Of a stretch of DNA of 64,000 bases, positions 1-7,506 are shown piece after piece. The translations under genes were made by a program, and so were the position numbers. The notes beneath the pieces were generated by a model. The model did no database searches. It saw only the letters and a program-made list of their open reading frames with translations, and was not told the DNA's origin. Source of the DNA: an uncultured Lachnospiraceae bacterium (lineage in GTDB: Bacteria > Bacillota > Clostridia > Lachnospirales > Lachnospiraceae); contig CAJUDY010000012.1 of assembly GCA_910584945.1 (NCBI GenBank), forward strand, positions 1-64,000. Reading direction: 5' to 3'. The first letter of the stretch is position 1; each line of letters opens with the position of its first letter.

Positions 1-2
1 AG

Positions 3-42
3 AATAAGTCTATAGCCTATTTTGATTGACTATAAACTTATT
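3..42. promoter_or_regulatory. Inverted repeat upstream of the ArsC/Spx-like gene
   Basis: AATAAGTCTATAG (3-15) and CTATAAACTTATT (30-42) are inverted copies with a single mismatch, separated by 14 bases. They end a few bases before the Shine-Dalgarno sequence at 49-54. This could be a repressor operator or a leader hairpin; no T-run follows, so it is not a terminator. The upstream context is cut off by the window edge. Confidence 0.4.
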
Positions 43-60
43 ATACGAGGAGGATCTGTC

Positions 61-408
61 ATGTTATTTGTAGAATACCCCAAGTGTACCACCTGTAAAA
101 AAGCAAAAAAGTGGCTGGAGGACCACAAGGCGGAGTTTGACGACCGGGACATCAAGCTTCAGAATCCGACGGCGGAAGAATTAAAAGCCTGGCATCAGAA
201 CAGCGGCCTTCCGCTGAAACGTTTTTTCAATACCAGCGGGATGCTGTATAAATCCATGCAGCTGAAAGAGAAGCTGCCGGATATGAGCGAAGAAGATCAG
301 ATCAGACTTCTGGCCACCGACGGAATGCTGGTGAAGCGTCCGATTCTGGTCAAAGAAGATCAGGTGCTGGTGGGCTTCAAGGAGGCGGAATGGGAAAAGA
401 TGCTGTAA
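61..408 (+). CDS. ArsC/Spx/YffB-family thioredoxin-fold protein
   Basis: This is a 115-residue protein of the arsenate reductase-like (ArsC/Spx/MgsR) family. A CxxC redox motif (C9-T-T-C12) sits at the N-terminal turn, as in Spx and related proteins, and the length is normal for the family. Members are either small thiol oxidoreductases or, in the Spx branch, regulators that bind the alpha C-terminal domain of RNA polymerase; sequence reading alone does not settle which. The start at 61 is chosen because AGGAGG lies seven bases before it; an in-frame TTG at 22 has no ribosome site. The gene converges on the esterase gene with only three bases between their stop codons. No arsenic-resistance genes are nearby, so a true arsenate reductase role is unlikely. 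Confidence 0.85.
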   Translation: MLFVEYPKCTTCKKAKKWLEDHKAEFDDRDIKLQNPTAEELKAWHQNSGLPLKRFFNTSGMLYKSMQLKEKLPDMSEEDQIRLLATDGMLVKRPILVKEDQVLVGFKEAEWEKML

Positions 409-424
409 TCCTTACAGCATCTTT
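396..424. terminator. Bidirectional hairpin spanning both convergent stop codons
   Basis: AAAGATGCTGTAA (396-408), loop TCC, TTACAGCATCTTT (412-424) forms a perfect 13-bp stem. Both stop codons (406-408 on plus, 412-414 on minus) lie inside it. The T-tracts are short (three on plus, four on minus), so termination strength is uncertain. Confidence 0.65.
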
Positions 425-1146
425 CCAAGAAAATAAGCAGCCTGCTTCTGCCACCAGTTCCAGTCATGGTTCACGTCATATCCCCAGTAATCCACAAAGG
501 CCGGGATGCCTCTGGACTTCAGCACCTGGTCCAGCTTCCGGGTGTCATAAAGAAGCTCGTCTTCCCAGGCGCCCTGTCCCACACAGATGAAGATATGGCT
601 TCTCCGGTAGAGGTCCATGTAATAGTGATCGGAGGGTATGTTCTGGAGGCAGTGGAAGGGAGAATTCAAGTACACCAGGTCGTCTATGTAACCGCCCAGA
701 ATGTTTGCCGCGTCGTAGACGCCGCTCATACAGATCGTGGCGTCAAAGCGGTCCGGGAAGCGGAAGAACAGGTTGCCCGCATGAAAGGCGCCCATGCTGC
801 ATCCCATGGTCATGGGGCGAAGTCCCCCGCCGTATTGTTCCATCAAAGGATACACTTCCTGAATCAGATACTGTACCCACTGCTCGTGAAGCTCCACCCG
901 CGCCCGTTGATTCTTCCAGTCGCAGGACCAGGTCTCAGAATCGATGGTGTCTACGCAGAAGAGCCGTAGCTTTCCGGCGTCGATCCAGGGAGCGCAGGCA
1001 CCGACCATTCCAAAGCTTTCAAAATCATTGTGCTTGCCGTTCTGAGAAGGGATGACCAGGCAGGGTTTGCCTGCGTGGCCGTAGACCTTCAGCGGCATAT
1101 TCCGGTGCAGCCGCTCGCTGTACCAGTTCATTTCCTGTATTTGCAT
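412..1146 (-). CDS. Putative esterase, alpha/beta-hydrolase fold (esterase D type)
   Basis: This 244-residue protein resembles the PF00756-type putative esterases. The nucleophile elbow is G115-C-S117-M-G119, matching GxSxG, and a likely catalytic His is H227 in VNHDW near the C-terminus. There is no signal peptide, so it should be cytoplasmic. It is the last gene of the leftward dnaD-like/ATPase/prs/ATP-grasp/esterase run and lies 15 bases after the ATP-grasp gene, with AAAGGA upstream of its start. The pairing with an ATP-grasp ligase suggests the esterase may cleave an ester or amide made by, or leading to, that enzyme, but the substrate is unknown. The last codons (AAG ATG CTG TAA) form half of the shared terminator stem. 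Confidence 0.75.
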   Translation of the reverse strand: MQIQEMNWYSERLHRNMPLKVYGHAGKPCLVIPSQNGKHNDFESFGMVGACAPWIDAGKLRLFCVDTIDSETWSCDWKNQRARVELHEQWVQYLIQEVYPLMEQYGGGLRPMTMGCSMGAFHAGNLFFRFPDRFDATICMSGVYDAANILGGYIDDLVYLNSPFHCLQNIPSDHYYMDLYRRSHIFICVGQGAWEDELLYDTRKLDQVLKSRGIPAFVDYWGYDVNHDWNWWQKQAAYFLGKML

Positions 1147-1161
1147 ATCAATCGCTGTCCT

Positions 1162-2415
1162 TTATTTTTCTTTTTGATCTTCCAACGCCTTTTCGGGCGC
1201 TGCTTCCTCCGGTTTTTCCGGCTGCTCGACCGCCAGGGCATACTGGAAGAATTCTTCCATGGCCTCCCGGTGTTCCAGCTTTGCCAGATAGATAAAGTTC
1301 CCCATGCCGTGGGCCAGGACCTCCGGAAGCTCCTCCGCCGTCTTTAACTGCTCCTTGAAGGTGCGGATGATGTCCAGATGGGAATGGACGTAAGGGACCT
1401 CCTTCCAGCGTCCCACAAAGGCGCAGAAGCAGGGGGTGGACTTGCTCTTATGAAGGAGCCGGTCGTAGACCATCATGTCCGCGTAGTGCTGGTAACAGTC
1501 GGTGCTGTAGGCGAAGTTGATCATATCCGGCGTGGGGCCGCCGGAAGGACGCATATTGACTTCCAGTCCGACAATCTGTCCTTTTTTCCCCAGGTACTTG
1601 TGATCCTCAAGAAGGCGGAAAAATTCCAGGTGGACGAAGCGGCCGCGGACCCGGAAGGCCTTCAAGCAGGCGCGGCCGCAGGCTTTTAAGTCCTCTGCCA
1701 GCTGATCCACAATATAGAAATGGATGGCCTCATGTTCGTTGACGCAGTCCATGATGGAGATGGGGGAGATGTTGCCGGTCTCGAAGAGTACATTTCCCTT
1801 GCTGTTCACGATGGCGTCGTAGGAGCAGATTTCGCCGGGAACAAATTCTTCCATAATATAAGGCACCGGTGGGACGTTGCAGAAAAAGCTTTTGAGATCC
1901 TGTTCGTCCTTGATCTTCCAGGTGTCGGAGGCTCCGACGCCGGAGTCGGGTTTTACGATGACCGGATAGCCCACCTGGCGGATGAACGCTTTGGCACTTT
2001 TCAGGTCGTCGACCAGGTGATGGCGGGCAGTGGGAATACCGGCCCTCTTGTAGCCTTCTTTCATTTTGGACTTATATTTGATCAGTGCCATGTCTTTTGG
2101 CAGGAGGCCGGTGGTGATATGGAAGTCTTCCCGGAGCCTGGCGTCCTGCATCAGCCAGTATTCGTTGTTGCTCTCCAGCCAGTCGATCTTGCCGTGGCGG
2201 AAAGACAGGAACGCCACGGCGCGGAACATGGCGTCGTAGTCCTTCATGTTCTCGACCCGGTAGTACTCGGTCAGAGCGCTCTGAAGGCGCGGGGAGAGGG
2301 AGTCGTAGGGCGTGTCCCCGATTCCCAGCACATTGACGCCGTCGGCCCTGAGGGCGAGGCAGAAGTTTTCATAATTGCCCGGAAATCCGGGGGAGATAAA
2401 GATAAAATTTTTCAT
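1162..2415 (-). CDS. ATP-grasp domain carboxylate-amine ligase-like protein
   Basis: This 417-residue ATP-grasp enzyme resembles carbamoyl-phosphate synthase large-subunit and D-Ala-D-Ala-ligase relatives. The N-terminal ~100 residues form a pre-ATP-grasp domain. The nucleotide-binding Lys is K155 in VIVKPDSG, the lid/adenine region is YIMEEFVPG (about 186-194), and the metal-binding pair is E285 and N287 in GLEVNMRPSGG. The C-terminal ~30 residues are charged and low in complexity. Such enzymes activate a carboxylate as acyl phosphate and join it to an amine or thiol; the substrate here is not evident. GAGG precedes the ATG at 2415. It sits 35 bases after prs and just before the esterase, so the three are probably co-transcribed. 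Confidence 0.8.
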   Translation of the reverse strand: MKNFIFISPGFPGNYENFCLALRADGVNVLGIGDTPYDSLSPRLQSALTEYYRVENMKDYDAMFRAVAFLSFRHGKIDWLESNNEYWLMQDARLREDFHITTGLLPKDMALIKYKSKMKEGYKRAGIPTARHHLVDDLKSAKAFIRQVGYPVIVKPDSGVGASDTWKIKDEQDLKSFFCNVPPVPYIMEEFVPGEICSYDAIVNSKGNVLFETGNISPISIMDCVNEHEAIHFYIVDQLAEDLKACGRACLKAFRVRGRFVHLEFFRLLEDHKYLGKKGQIVGLEVNMRPSGGPTPDMINFAYSTDCYQHYADMMVYDRLLHKSKSTPCFCAFVGRWKEVPYVHSHLDIIRTFKEQLKTAEELPEVLAHGMGNFIYLAKLEHREAMEEFFQYALAVEQPEKPEEAAPEKALEDQKEK

Positions 2416-2450
2416 AAGGGATCCTCATTTTCGGACAGATGGAAAAAGAG

Positions 2451-3635
2451 TCAGAGCTGTCCGTTCTTGTAGCGTTCCAGCAGCCGGTGAATCCGGTCAT
2501 AAGGATCGAGAAGATTGCTGATGGACGCGTCGTGATTCAGTGTATCAATCAATAGGGCGATATATTTGCTCATATCGCAGGAGATGTAGTAGGGCCTGGA
2601 TAAGAGCTCCGGGGACTGGTAGACCAGGTTCGTGGTCAGAAGCCGGTAGAAGAGCCCGTCCTGATAAGCGGCGTCGAACCGTTCCATACCGTTGGTGAAA
2701 AGGCCGAAGGTAGAGTACAGGAAAATCCTGCCGGCGTGAAGGTCTTTCAGCTTTCCGGCTACCTCGATCATACTCTCTCCGGAAGAGATCATATCATCGA
2801 TGACGATGACGTCCTTTCCTTCCACATTGCTGCCCAAAAACTCGTGGGCCACGATGGGGTTGCGGCCCTGAACGATCCGGGTGTAATCCCTGCGCTTGTA
2901 GAACATGCCCATATCCACTCCCAGGACGTTGGCGATGTAGATGGCACGGCTCATGCCGCCCTCGTCGGGGCTCACAACCATGAGATGGTCGTTGTTCACC
3001 TGAAGATCCGGCACATTGCCGAGAAGGGCCTTGGCAAACTGGTAAGCTGGCTGCACCGTCTCAAAGCCGTGAAGCGGGATGGCGTTCTGCACTCGGGGAT
3101 CGTGGGCGTCAAAGGTCAGGATATTGTCTACACCCATATTGGCCAGTTCCTTCAAAGCCAGGGCGCAGTCCAGAGATTCTCTGGAGGAGCGCTTGTGCTG
3201 GCGGCTTTCATAGAGGAACGGCATGATGACGGTGATCCGTCTTGCCTTGCCGGCGCAGGCGGAGATGATGCGCTTTAAATCCTGATAGTGGTCGTCCGGA
3301 GACATGCAGTTCGTCTTTCCGCACAGAGAGTAAGTCAGGCTGTAGTTGCAGACGTCGACCATGAGATACAGATCCCGTCCGCGGACGGACTCCTGGACGA
3401 TCCCTTTGGCCTCTCCGGAGCCAAAACGGGGAATGGAGGCGCCGATCAGGTAGGAATCCTGTTCGTAGCCCTGAAAGGCGATGCTGTTCTTGTGCTCCAG
3501 AGCGCTTTCCCTGCGCCACTGCACCAGGTACTCGTTCACTTTCTGCCCAAGCTCTTTGCAGCTTGGCAGAGGGATAAGTCCGAGAGAACCTACGGGAATG
3601 GTTTCCAGAATGCGTTCACTGCGTTGAATATTCAT
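2451..3635 (-). CDS. prs: Ribose-phosphate pyrophosphokinase (PRPP synthetase), long form
   Basis: This 394-residue enzyme makes 5-phosphoribosyl-1-pyrophosphate from ribose 5-phosphate and ATP, the precursor for nucleotides, NAD, His and Trp. The PRPP-binding loop VIDDMISSGES is at about 278-288 and the DAHDP motif at about 176-180. It is about 75 residues longer than the classical ~315-residue enzyme, mainly through an N-terminal extension and inserts, as in a divergent clostridial subgroup. The start at 3635 is chosen because GGAGG lies eight bases before it; an upstream in-frame start at 3683 has no ribosome site. It has its own candidate promoter in the 88-base gap after the loader ATPase gene. 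Confidence 0.88.
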   Translation of the reverse strand: MNIQRSERILETIPVGSLGLIPLPSCKELGQKVNEYLVQWRRESALEHKNSIAFQGYEQDSYLIGASIPRFGSGEAKGIVQESVRGRDLYLMVDVCNYSLTYSLCGKTNCMSPDDHYQDLKRIISACAGKARRITVIMPFLYESRQHKRSSRESLDCALALKELANMGVDNILTFDAHDPRVQNAIPLHGFETVQPAYQFAKALLGNVPDLQVNNDHLMVVSPDEGGMSRAIYIANVLGVDMGMFYKRRDYTRIVQGRNPIVAHEFLGSNVEGKDVIVIDDMISSGESMIEVAGKLKDLHAGRIFLYSTFGLFTNGMERFDAAYQDGLFYRLLTTNLVYQSPELLSRPYYISCDMSKYIALLIDTLNHDASISNLLDPYDRIHRLLERYKNGQL

Positions 3636-3687
3636 AGTCGAACCTCCGATAAATATGTAGAAAGAGTAAATAGAGTCTGCCAAATTC

Positions 3688-3717
3688 GTTATAACATTTC
3701 CCTCTTAATACCGTCAA
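3688..3717 (-). promoter_or_regulatory. Candidate sigma-A promoter for prs
   Basis: Read on the minus strand, TTGACG (3717-3712) and TATAAC (3693-3688) are separated by 18 bases, about 50 bases upstream of the prs start. This would let prs be expressed apart from the dnaD-like operon. Confidence 0.5.
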
Positions 3718-3723
3718 GGGAAT

Positions 3724-4713
3724 TCAGCGGGAACCAGATATTTTTTTGCGGATGCGGATGTCGCTCCCGGAAAATTTCACCAGGGTGTAGGAACTGGTAA
3801 TGCGGGAAAAGACCCGCTCGCTGTAGATGTCCCGGAAATCTCTGGGGGATAAATTGGTGGAGAGAATCGTGGATTTTCTCCGAAGGGCCCGCTCGTTCAG
3901 AATCTGGAACAATCTGGATACGGTAAACGTGTTCGAGAGTTCCGTCCCCATGTCATCCAGGATCAAAAGATCACTTTCCAGAAGGGCATCCGGTTCCTCT
4001 GACCCTCTGGCACTTCCGTAATTCCCGGGGGAAAAGAGCTCGAAGAACTGAAAGGCGGTGAAGTAGATGACCGAATACCCCTGTTCCAAAAGCTCCCTGG
4101 CAATGCAGTTGGATAAGAAGGTTTTTCCTGTGCCCACGGGTCCGTAAAAATGAAGATTGCGGAAGGCGTCGGAAAAGGTGTTCACGAATTCCTTGCAGGT
4201 ATGGATGATGGCGGGCATGATTTTCTTCTGCTCCTCATCATAGACCTCGAAGGACAGGGTGGAAAAGTTCTCCTCAGACAGGACGGTTTCCAGCCGGGAG
4301 CTTGAGTACAGAAGCCGGATCTCTTCTCTTCGGAAACAATGACACTTCTTCCGGCCGATGTATCCGGTGTCCTGACAATCCGGGCAGGCGTAATGCATGT
4401 CCAGAAAGTCGGCGGGATAACCGGCTTTCTGAAGCAGCGTCTCTTTTTCCTCACGAAGCTTCAAAAGTTCCAGACGCAGGTCCTTGAGTACCTCTACGGG
4501 GTCGGAAGGTCCAGAATCCTGGCCGCCTAGGAGACCGTAGATCTGCTCCGCATGGCGCAGGCTTTTCTCCGAGATGCTCTCATCCAGCATGCGGATCTTT
4601 GGGAACCGCTCATAGACTTCCTCCCGGCGGGCCTGCTGTCGGCGGTAATCCTGATACTGCCGCCGGTCATAGAGACGCATGACGGCGTCGTATTGCTTGT
4701 TGGTCAGTGGCAT
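3724..4713 (-). CDS. DnaC/DnaI-type helicase-loader AAA+ ATPase
   Basis: This 329-residue ATPase is of the replicative helicase-loader family (DnaI of Bacillus, DnaC of Escherichia). The N-terminal ~100 residues are helical and charged. A zinc-binding module follows, with C110, C113, C124 and C126. The AAA+ core has Walker A GPVGTGKT at 191-198 and Walker B LLILDDMG near 250. It should load the hexameric DnaB-type helicase onto single-stranded DNA during initiation or restart. It is nine bases downstream of the dnaD-like gene, the usual arrangement for the DnaD/DnaI-like pair in Lachnospiraceae. The N-terminal zinc domain supports a loader rather than an IstB transposition ATPase, and there is no IstA nearby. 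Confidence 0.85.
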   Translation of the reverse strand: MPLTNKQYDAVMRLYDRRQYQDYRRQQARREEVYERFPKIRMLDESISEKSLRHAEQIYGLLGGQDSGPSDPVEVLKDLRLELLKLREEKETLLQKAGYPADFLDMHYACPDCQDTGYIGRKKCHCFRREEIRLLYSSSRLETVLSEENFSTLSFEVYDEEQKKIMPAIIHTCKEFVNTFSDAFRNLHFYGPVGTGKTFLSNCIARELLEQGYSVIYFTAFQFFELFSPGNYGSARGSEEPDALLESDLLILDDMGTELSNTFTVSRLFQILNERALRRKSTILSTNLSPRDFRDIYSERVFSRITSSYTLVKFSGSDIRIRKKISGSR

Positions 4714-4722
4714 GTGATCCTC

Positions 4723-5751
4723 CTATTGGCTCTCAAGAAGCTGGCGCTCCAGTTCTTCAAAATCATAATCCCGCTGTTCAAAATTAGAAAAGCCGGTGGA
4801 TCTTCTTTGGGGCGCCGCCTTTGGCTGGCTCTGATTTTTTTTGTGGGCCTGATCCAGGGCCTCAATGTCCGCCAGGTTATGTACTTTGCTTTTCGCCCAT
4901 TTCTTCAGGATCTTGTCCGCGTATTCGAAGCTGGGCTTGTGCAGGCGCTCCATGGTTCTTCTGCACGCCTCCAGGATCAGTTCCAGGGTAAAATCATAAG
5001 TGTGGAGCCACTTTTCGATGTACTTTAGCTCCGGGTCTACGGGGTTGCGGTCATTGATCCCGAAGGCTTTCATGACGGCAAAGCATCCTCTGGTGTAGGT
5101 GGTGGTGCGCTCCTTTGCCTGGGAGACGGTGGTGATGCCGGCTTCCGCCCATGCGAGAGCTACGGTTTCGATATAGTGGATGCTTCTGCTTCCTTTGCAG
5201 ACGCAGTATTCTACCAGATATTCAATCAGATCCGCCGAAAAATGAAGCTGATCGTAAAAATAAAGAAGGGTCTCAATCTCCGAGGGGGACAGCGTCTTTT
5301 TCAGATACTGTTCGCAGACGAACAGCAGCTGCCGGCACTGGGCGTCTGAGGAGAAGCGGTCAAGTTCTTCCCGGCTGTAAGCATGTCTTTGGGGGACCGC
5401 GTTTTTTTCTTCTTCCGGGGGAATCAGAGGCTCGGTAGCCTCTCCAGCAAGCGGCGGAATCTCCAGAAGATAGATCCCTTTCAGTTCTTTTTTTGCATTG
5501 CATTCCAGCCGCAGAAGCTTCTGCTTCTCCCAGTATCTGAGGGCGCGTAAAATGTCGCTCTCCGTATGATCCAGGGCGTCGGCAAGAATGGAGACGGATA
5601 ACTCTCCGGAAGGGTTTTGCAGAGCCCGAAGCAGATAGAGGTAGACCTTGACGTACTCTCCGTTGGCCCTGGGCATATACTGGTCCAGAAAGAGATTCGG
5701 GACGCCGGTTATGCCGGCGGGCAGGCTGGATTTTAAGGTAAACTGGCTCAT
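4723..5751 (-). CDS. DnaD-domain replication initiation protein
   Basis: This 342-residue protein has an N-terminal winged-helix region (about 1-100) followed by two DnaD/DnaB_2-type helical modules. The first lies near 130-220 and includes the YIETVALAWAEAG signature; the second lies near 240-310 and ends with the YADKILKKWAK signature. DnaD/DnaB proteins bind and remodel origin DNA and help recruit the helicase-loader complex. The start at 5751 is chosen because AAAGGAG lies eight bases before it; extending the frame to 6048 would run through the DnaA-box region and give implausible sequence. It is the first gene of the leftward operon, is preceded by a good sigma-A promoter, and then by a DnaA-box cluster, so its expression may respond to DnaA. 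Confidence 0.85.
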   Translation of the reverse strand: MSQFTLKSSLPAGITGVPNLFLDQYMPRANGEYVKVYLYLLRALQNPSGELSVSILADALDHTESDILRALRYWEKQKLLRLECNAKKELKGIYLLEIPPLAGEATEPLIPPEEEKNAVPQRHAYSREELDRFSSDAQCRQLLFVCEQYLKKTLSPSEIETLLYFYDQLHFSADLIEYLVEYCVCKGSRSIHYIETVALAWAEAGITTVSQAKERTTTYTRGCFAVMKAFGINDRNPVDPELKYIEKWLHTYDFTLELILEACRRTMERLHKPSFEYADKILKKWAKSKVHNLADIEALDQAHKKNQSQPKAAPQRRSTGFSNFEQRDYDFEELERQLLESQ

Positions 5752-5804
5752 GACAAAGACTCCTTTAATGTTAAAAAGTCGACGCAGGTATTGTCTCTGC
5801 CGAT

Positions 5805-5832
5805 AGTATACCACAACCATTTTAAAAAGCAA
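5805..5832 (-). promoter_or_regulatory. Sigma-A promoter of the dnaD-like operon
   Basis: On the minus strand TTGCTT (5832-5827) and TATACT (5810-5805) are spaced by 16 bases. The promoter lies 54 bases upstream of the dnaD-like start. The first pair of DnaA boxes (5870-5887) lies about 40 bases upstream of the -35 element. Confidence 0.6.
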
Positions 5833-5869
5833 ATAGCCCGGCGGGGCGGTGGATATGGAAAACGAAGAA

Positions 5870-6129
5870 TGTGGATAATGTGGATAACTTGGTGGAAAGA
5901 TTGGATTATGGGAAACCATTTTCGACAAAAAACGACAAAAAAGTGTGGAAAATACGGAAATTTGGGAGAAGGGGCGGATGATATTATGTAAATGCATTAT
6001 CCACGAAAAAATCCACATGCTTAAACATCGGCGGATGTTGATAAACATGTGGATAATGTGGATAACTTTATCTGGACAGGAGATTTTCCCCGATTTTCAG
6101 CACATCTCCTGCCCCCATAGTTATCAACA
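5870..6129. promoter_or_regulatory. DnaA-box cluster with a Spo0A-type box
   Basis: Four perfect DnaA boxes TGTGGATAA (reverse of TTATCCACA) occur as two tandem pairs: 5870-5878 with 5879-5887, and 6048-6056 with 6057-6065. One-mismatch boxes are TTATCCACG (5997-6005), TGTTGATAA (6036-6044), TGTGGAAAA (5944-5952) and TTATCAACA (6121-6129, inside the murC 3' end). TTCGACAAA at 5921-5929 reads TTTGTCGAA on the other strand, a perfect Spo0A box. The tract 5752-6067 carries no gene. There is no dnaA or dnaN in the window, so this is probably not oriC itself; it resembles the DnaA-titration or regulatory clusters known outside oriC in Bacillus. Confidence 0.8.
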
Positions 6130-7447
6130 GGTCTCCGTGCATACATTTTTTTGATAAAAATTTTTCGATTTCCTCAAATGTGGGAAAATACGCGCAGTCT
6201 GTCCCGAGCTTTTGAAGTTCTTTCAGGAGGTCAAGAGAGCTGATCCCGATGGTGTTCACCTCCCTGGCGGCATAGATATCTGCCAGAACCACGTGGTCCG
6301 CAAGGGAGAGGGCGTCGGCAAAGTCTTTTAAGAACGCCTGGGTCCGGGTGTAGGTATGGGGCTGAAACACGCACCAGAGCTCCCGGTGGGGATAATTCTT
6401 CGCTGTGCCAAGCGTCGCCCGGATCTCGGTGGGATGATGGGCGTAGTCGTCAATGACCGTGACCCCTTCCCACTGCCCCTTATACTGGAACCGGCGGTCG
6501 GTGCCGTGAAAATCCGCGATGCCCTTCGCGACCTCTGGGAAAGGAAGCTTCTGTTCCAGGGCCACGGCCATGGCGGCCAGGGCGTTGGATACATTGTGAA
6601 GCCCAGGTACATGAAGGGAGACTTCTCCCACGTCCCCGCCCCGGCACTTCAGCAGGAAAGACGCGCAGCCTTTCTGATCATAGCGGATGGAGGCGGCGGT
6701 ATAATCTTCGGCGCCGGTCAGTCCATAAGTGACCACTCTTGCCTTCAGGCCTTCGGTGATCTCCCCGGGATCTTGTATCTCCCCGTTCAGCACCAGAAGG
6801 CCGTCGTCGGGCAGAAGCATGGCAAAGCGGTGAAAGGAGCCGCGGATTTCGCCGATGTCATGGAAAAAGTCCATATGGTCTTCTTCGATATTCAGGATTA
6901 CGCTGACCGTCGGGAAAAAGGACAGGTAACTGTTGGTATACTCGCAGGCCTCGGTCAGGAAGGTGTCCGAGTGTCCCACCCGGATGTTGCCGCCGATCTC
7001 GGGCAGAATGCCGCCGACGGTGACGGTGGGGTCTTTGTGAGCCGCCAGAAGGATGGTGGAGAGCATGGAAGTCGTGGTGGTCTTTCCGTGGGTTCCCGCT
7101 ACGGCGATGGCCGTGGGGTAGTTGCGCATGATCTGTCCTAAAAGCTCTGCTCTGGTGATCATGGGGATGCCTGCGGCCTCGGCGGCAGCGTATTCCGGAT
7201 TATCCGGGTGGATGGCCGCGGTGTAGACAACGGCGTCGATCTCCGCCCGGATATTTTCCGCTTTCTGACCGATGACGACGGAAGCGCCCAGGGCTTTCAG
7301 ATGGTCGGTTAAGGGGGAGCTTACAGAGTCCGAACCGGATATGGTGAAGCCTTCTTTTAGAAGAATCTCGGCCAGTCCGCTCATACTGATGCCTCCGATT
7401 CCCATAAAATGAAGGTGGACAGGCGTATGAAAATCAATCTGATACAT
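6068..7447 (-). CDS. murC: UDP-N-acetylmuramate--L-alanine ligase
   Basis: This 459-residue cytoplasmic Mur ligase adds L-Ala to UDP-MurNAc, the first amino acid of the peptidoglycan stem peptide, using ATP. The N-terminal Rossmann loop GIGGIS (16-21), the ATP loop GTHGKTTTT (118-126) and the HHPTEIRATL motif in the C-terminal region are intact, and the length is typical. The start at 7447 is preceded by GGAG at eight bases; an in-frame extension to 7549 lies across the promoter. It stands alone, divergent from glgC. Its last 60 bases contain a DnaA-like box and its stop abuts a tandem pair of perfect boxes. Confidence 0.95.
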   Translation of the reverse strand: MYQIDFHTPVHLHFMGIGGISMSGLAEILLKEGFTISGSDSVSSPLTDHLKALGASVVIGQKAENIRAEIDAVVYTAAIHPDNPEYAAAEAAGIPMITRAELLGQIMRNYPTAIAVAGTHGKTTTTSMLSTILLAAHKDPTVTVGGILPEIGGNIRVGHSDTFLTEACEYTNSYLSFFPTVSVILNIEEDHMDFFHDIGEIRGSFHRFAMLLPDDGLLVLNGEIQDPGEITEGLKARVVTYGLTGAEDYTAASIRYDQKGCASFLLKCRGGDVGEVSLHVPGLHNVSNALAAMAVALEQKLPFPEVAKGIADFHGTDRRFQYKGQWEGVTVIDDYAHHPTEIRATLGTAKNYPHRELWCVFQPHTYTRTQAFLKDFADALSLADHVVLADIYAAREVNTIGISSLDLLKELQKLGTDCAYFPTFEEIEKFLSKKCMHGDLLITMGAGDVLKIGENLLSR

Positions 7448-7478
7448 ACAGAATCTCCTTTTCATGTTATTTTTTTCC

Positions 7479-7506
7479 ATTATACTGCGTTTGAGAGAAA
7501 AATCAA
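7479..7506 (-). promoter_or_regulatory. Sigma-A promoter of murC
   Basis: On the minus strand TTGATT (7506-7501) and TATAAT (7484-7479) are separated by 16 bases, 31 bases upstream of the murC start. Between this promoter and the glgC promoter is an A/G-rich stretch (7507-7665) with three TGTGAAAA repeats and no gene. Confidence 0.7.

Noticed and set aside
466..969. Long plus-strand frame opposite the esterase gene
   Set aside because: No ribosome site, implausible composition, and fully overlaps a gene with clear motifs; a shadow of the opposite strand.
3724..4713. IstB-type transposition ATPase
   Set aside because: The protein has the N-terminal zinc module of helicase loaders and sits behind a dnaD-like gene; no IstA or terminal repeats are nearby.
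5752..6048. N-terminal extension of the dnaD-like gene up to 6048
   Set aside because: It would read through the promoter and the DnaA-box cluster and produce atypical sequence; ATG 5751 has a good ribosome site.
5870..6129. oriC of the chromosome
   Set aside because: dnaA, dnaN, recF and gyrase genes are absent and no clear unwinding element was seen; a DnaA-box cluster outside oriC is the safer call.
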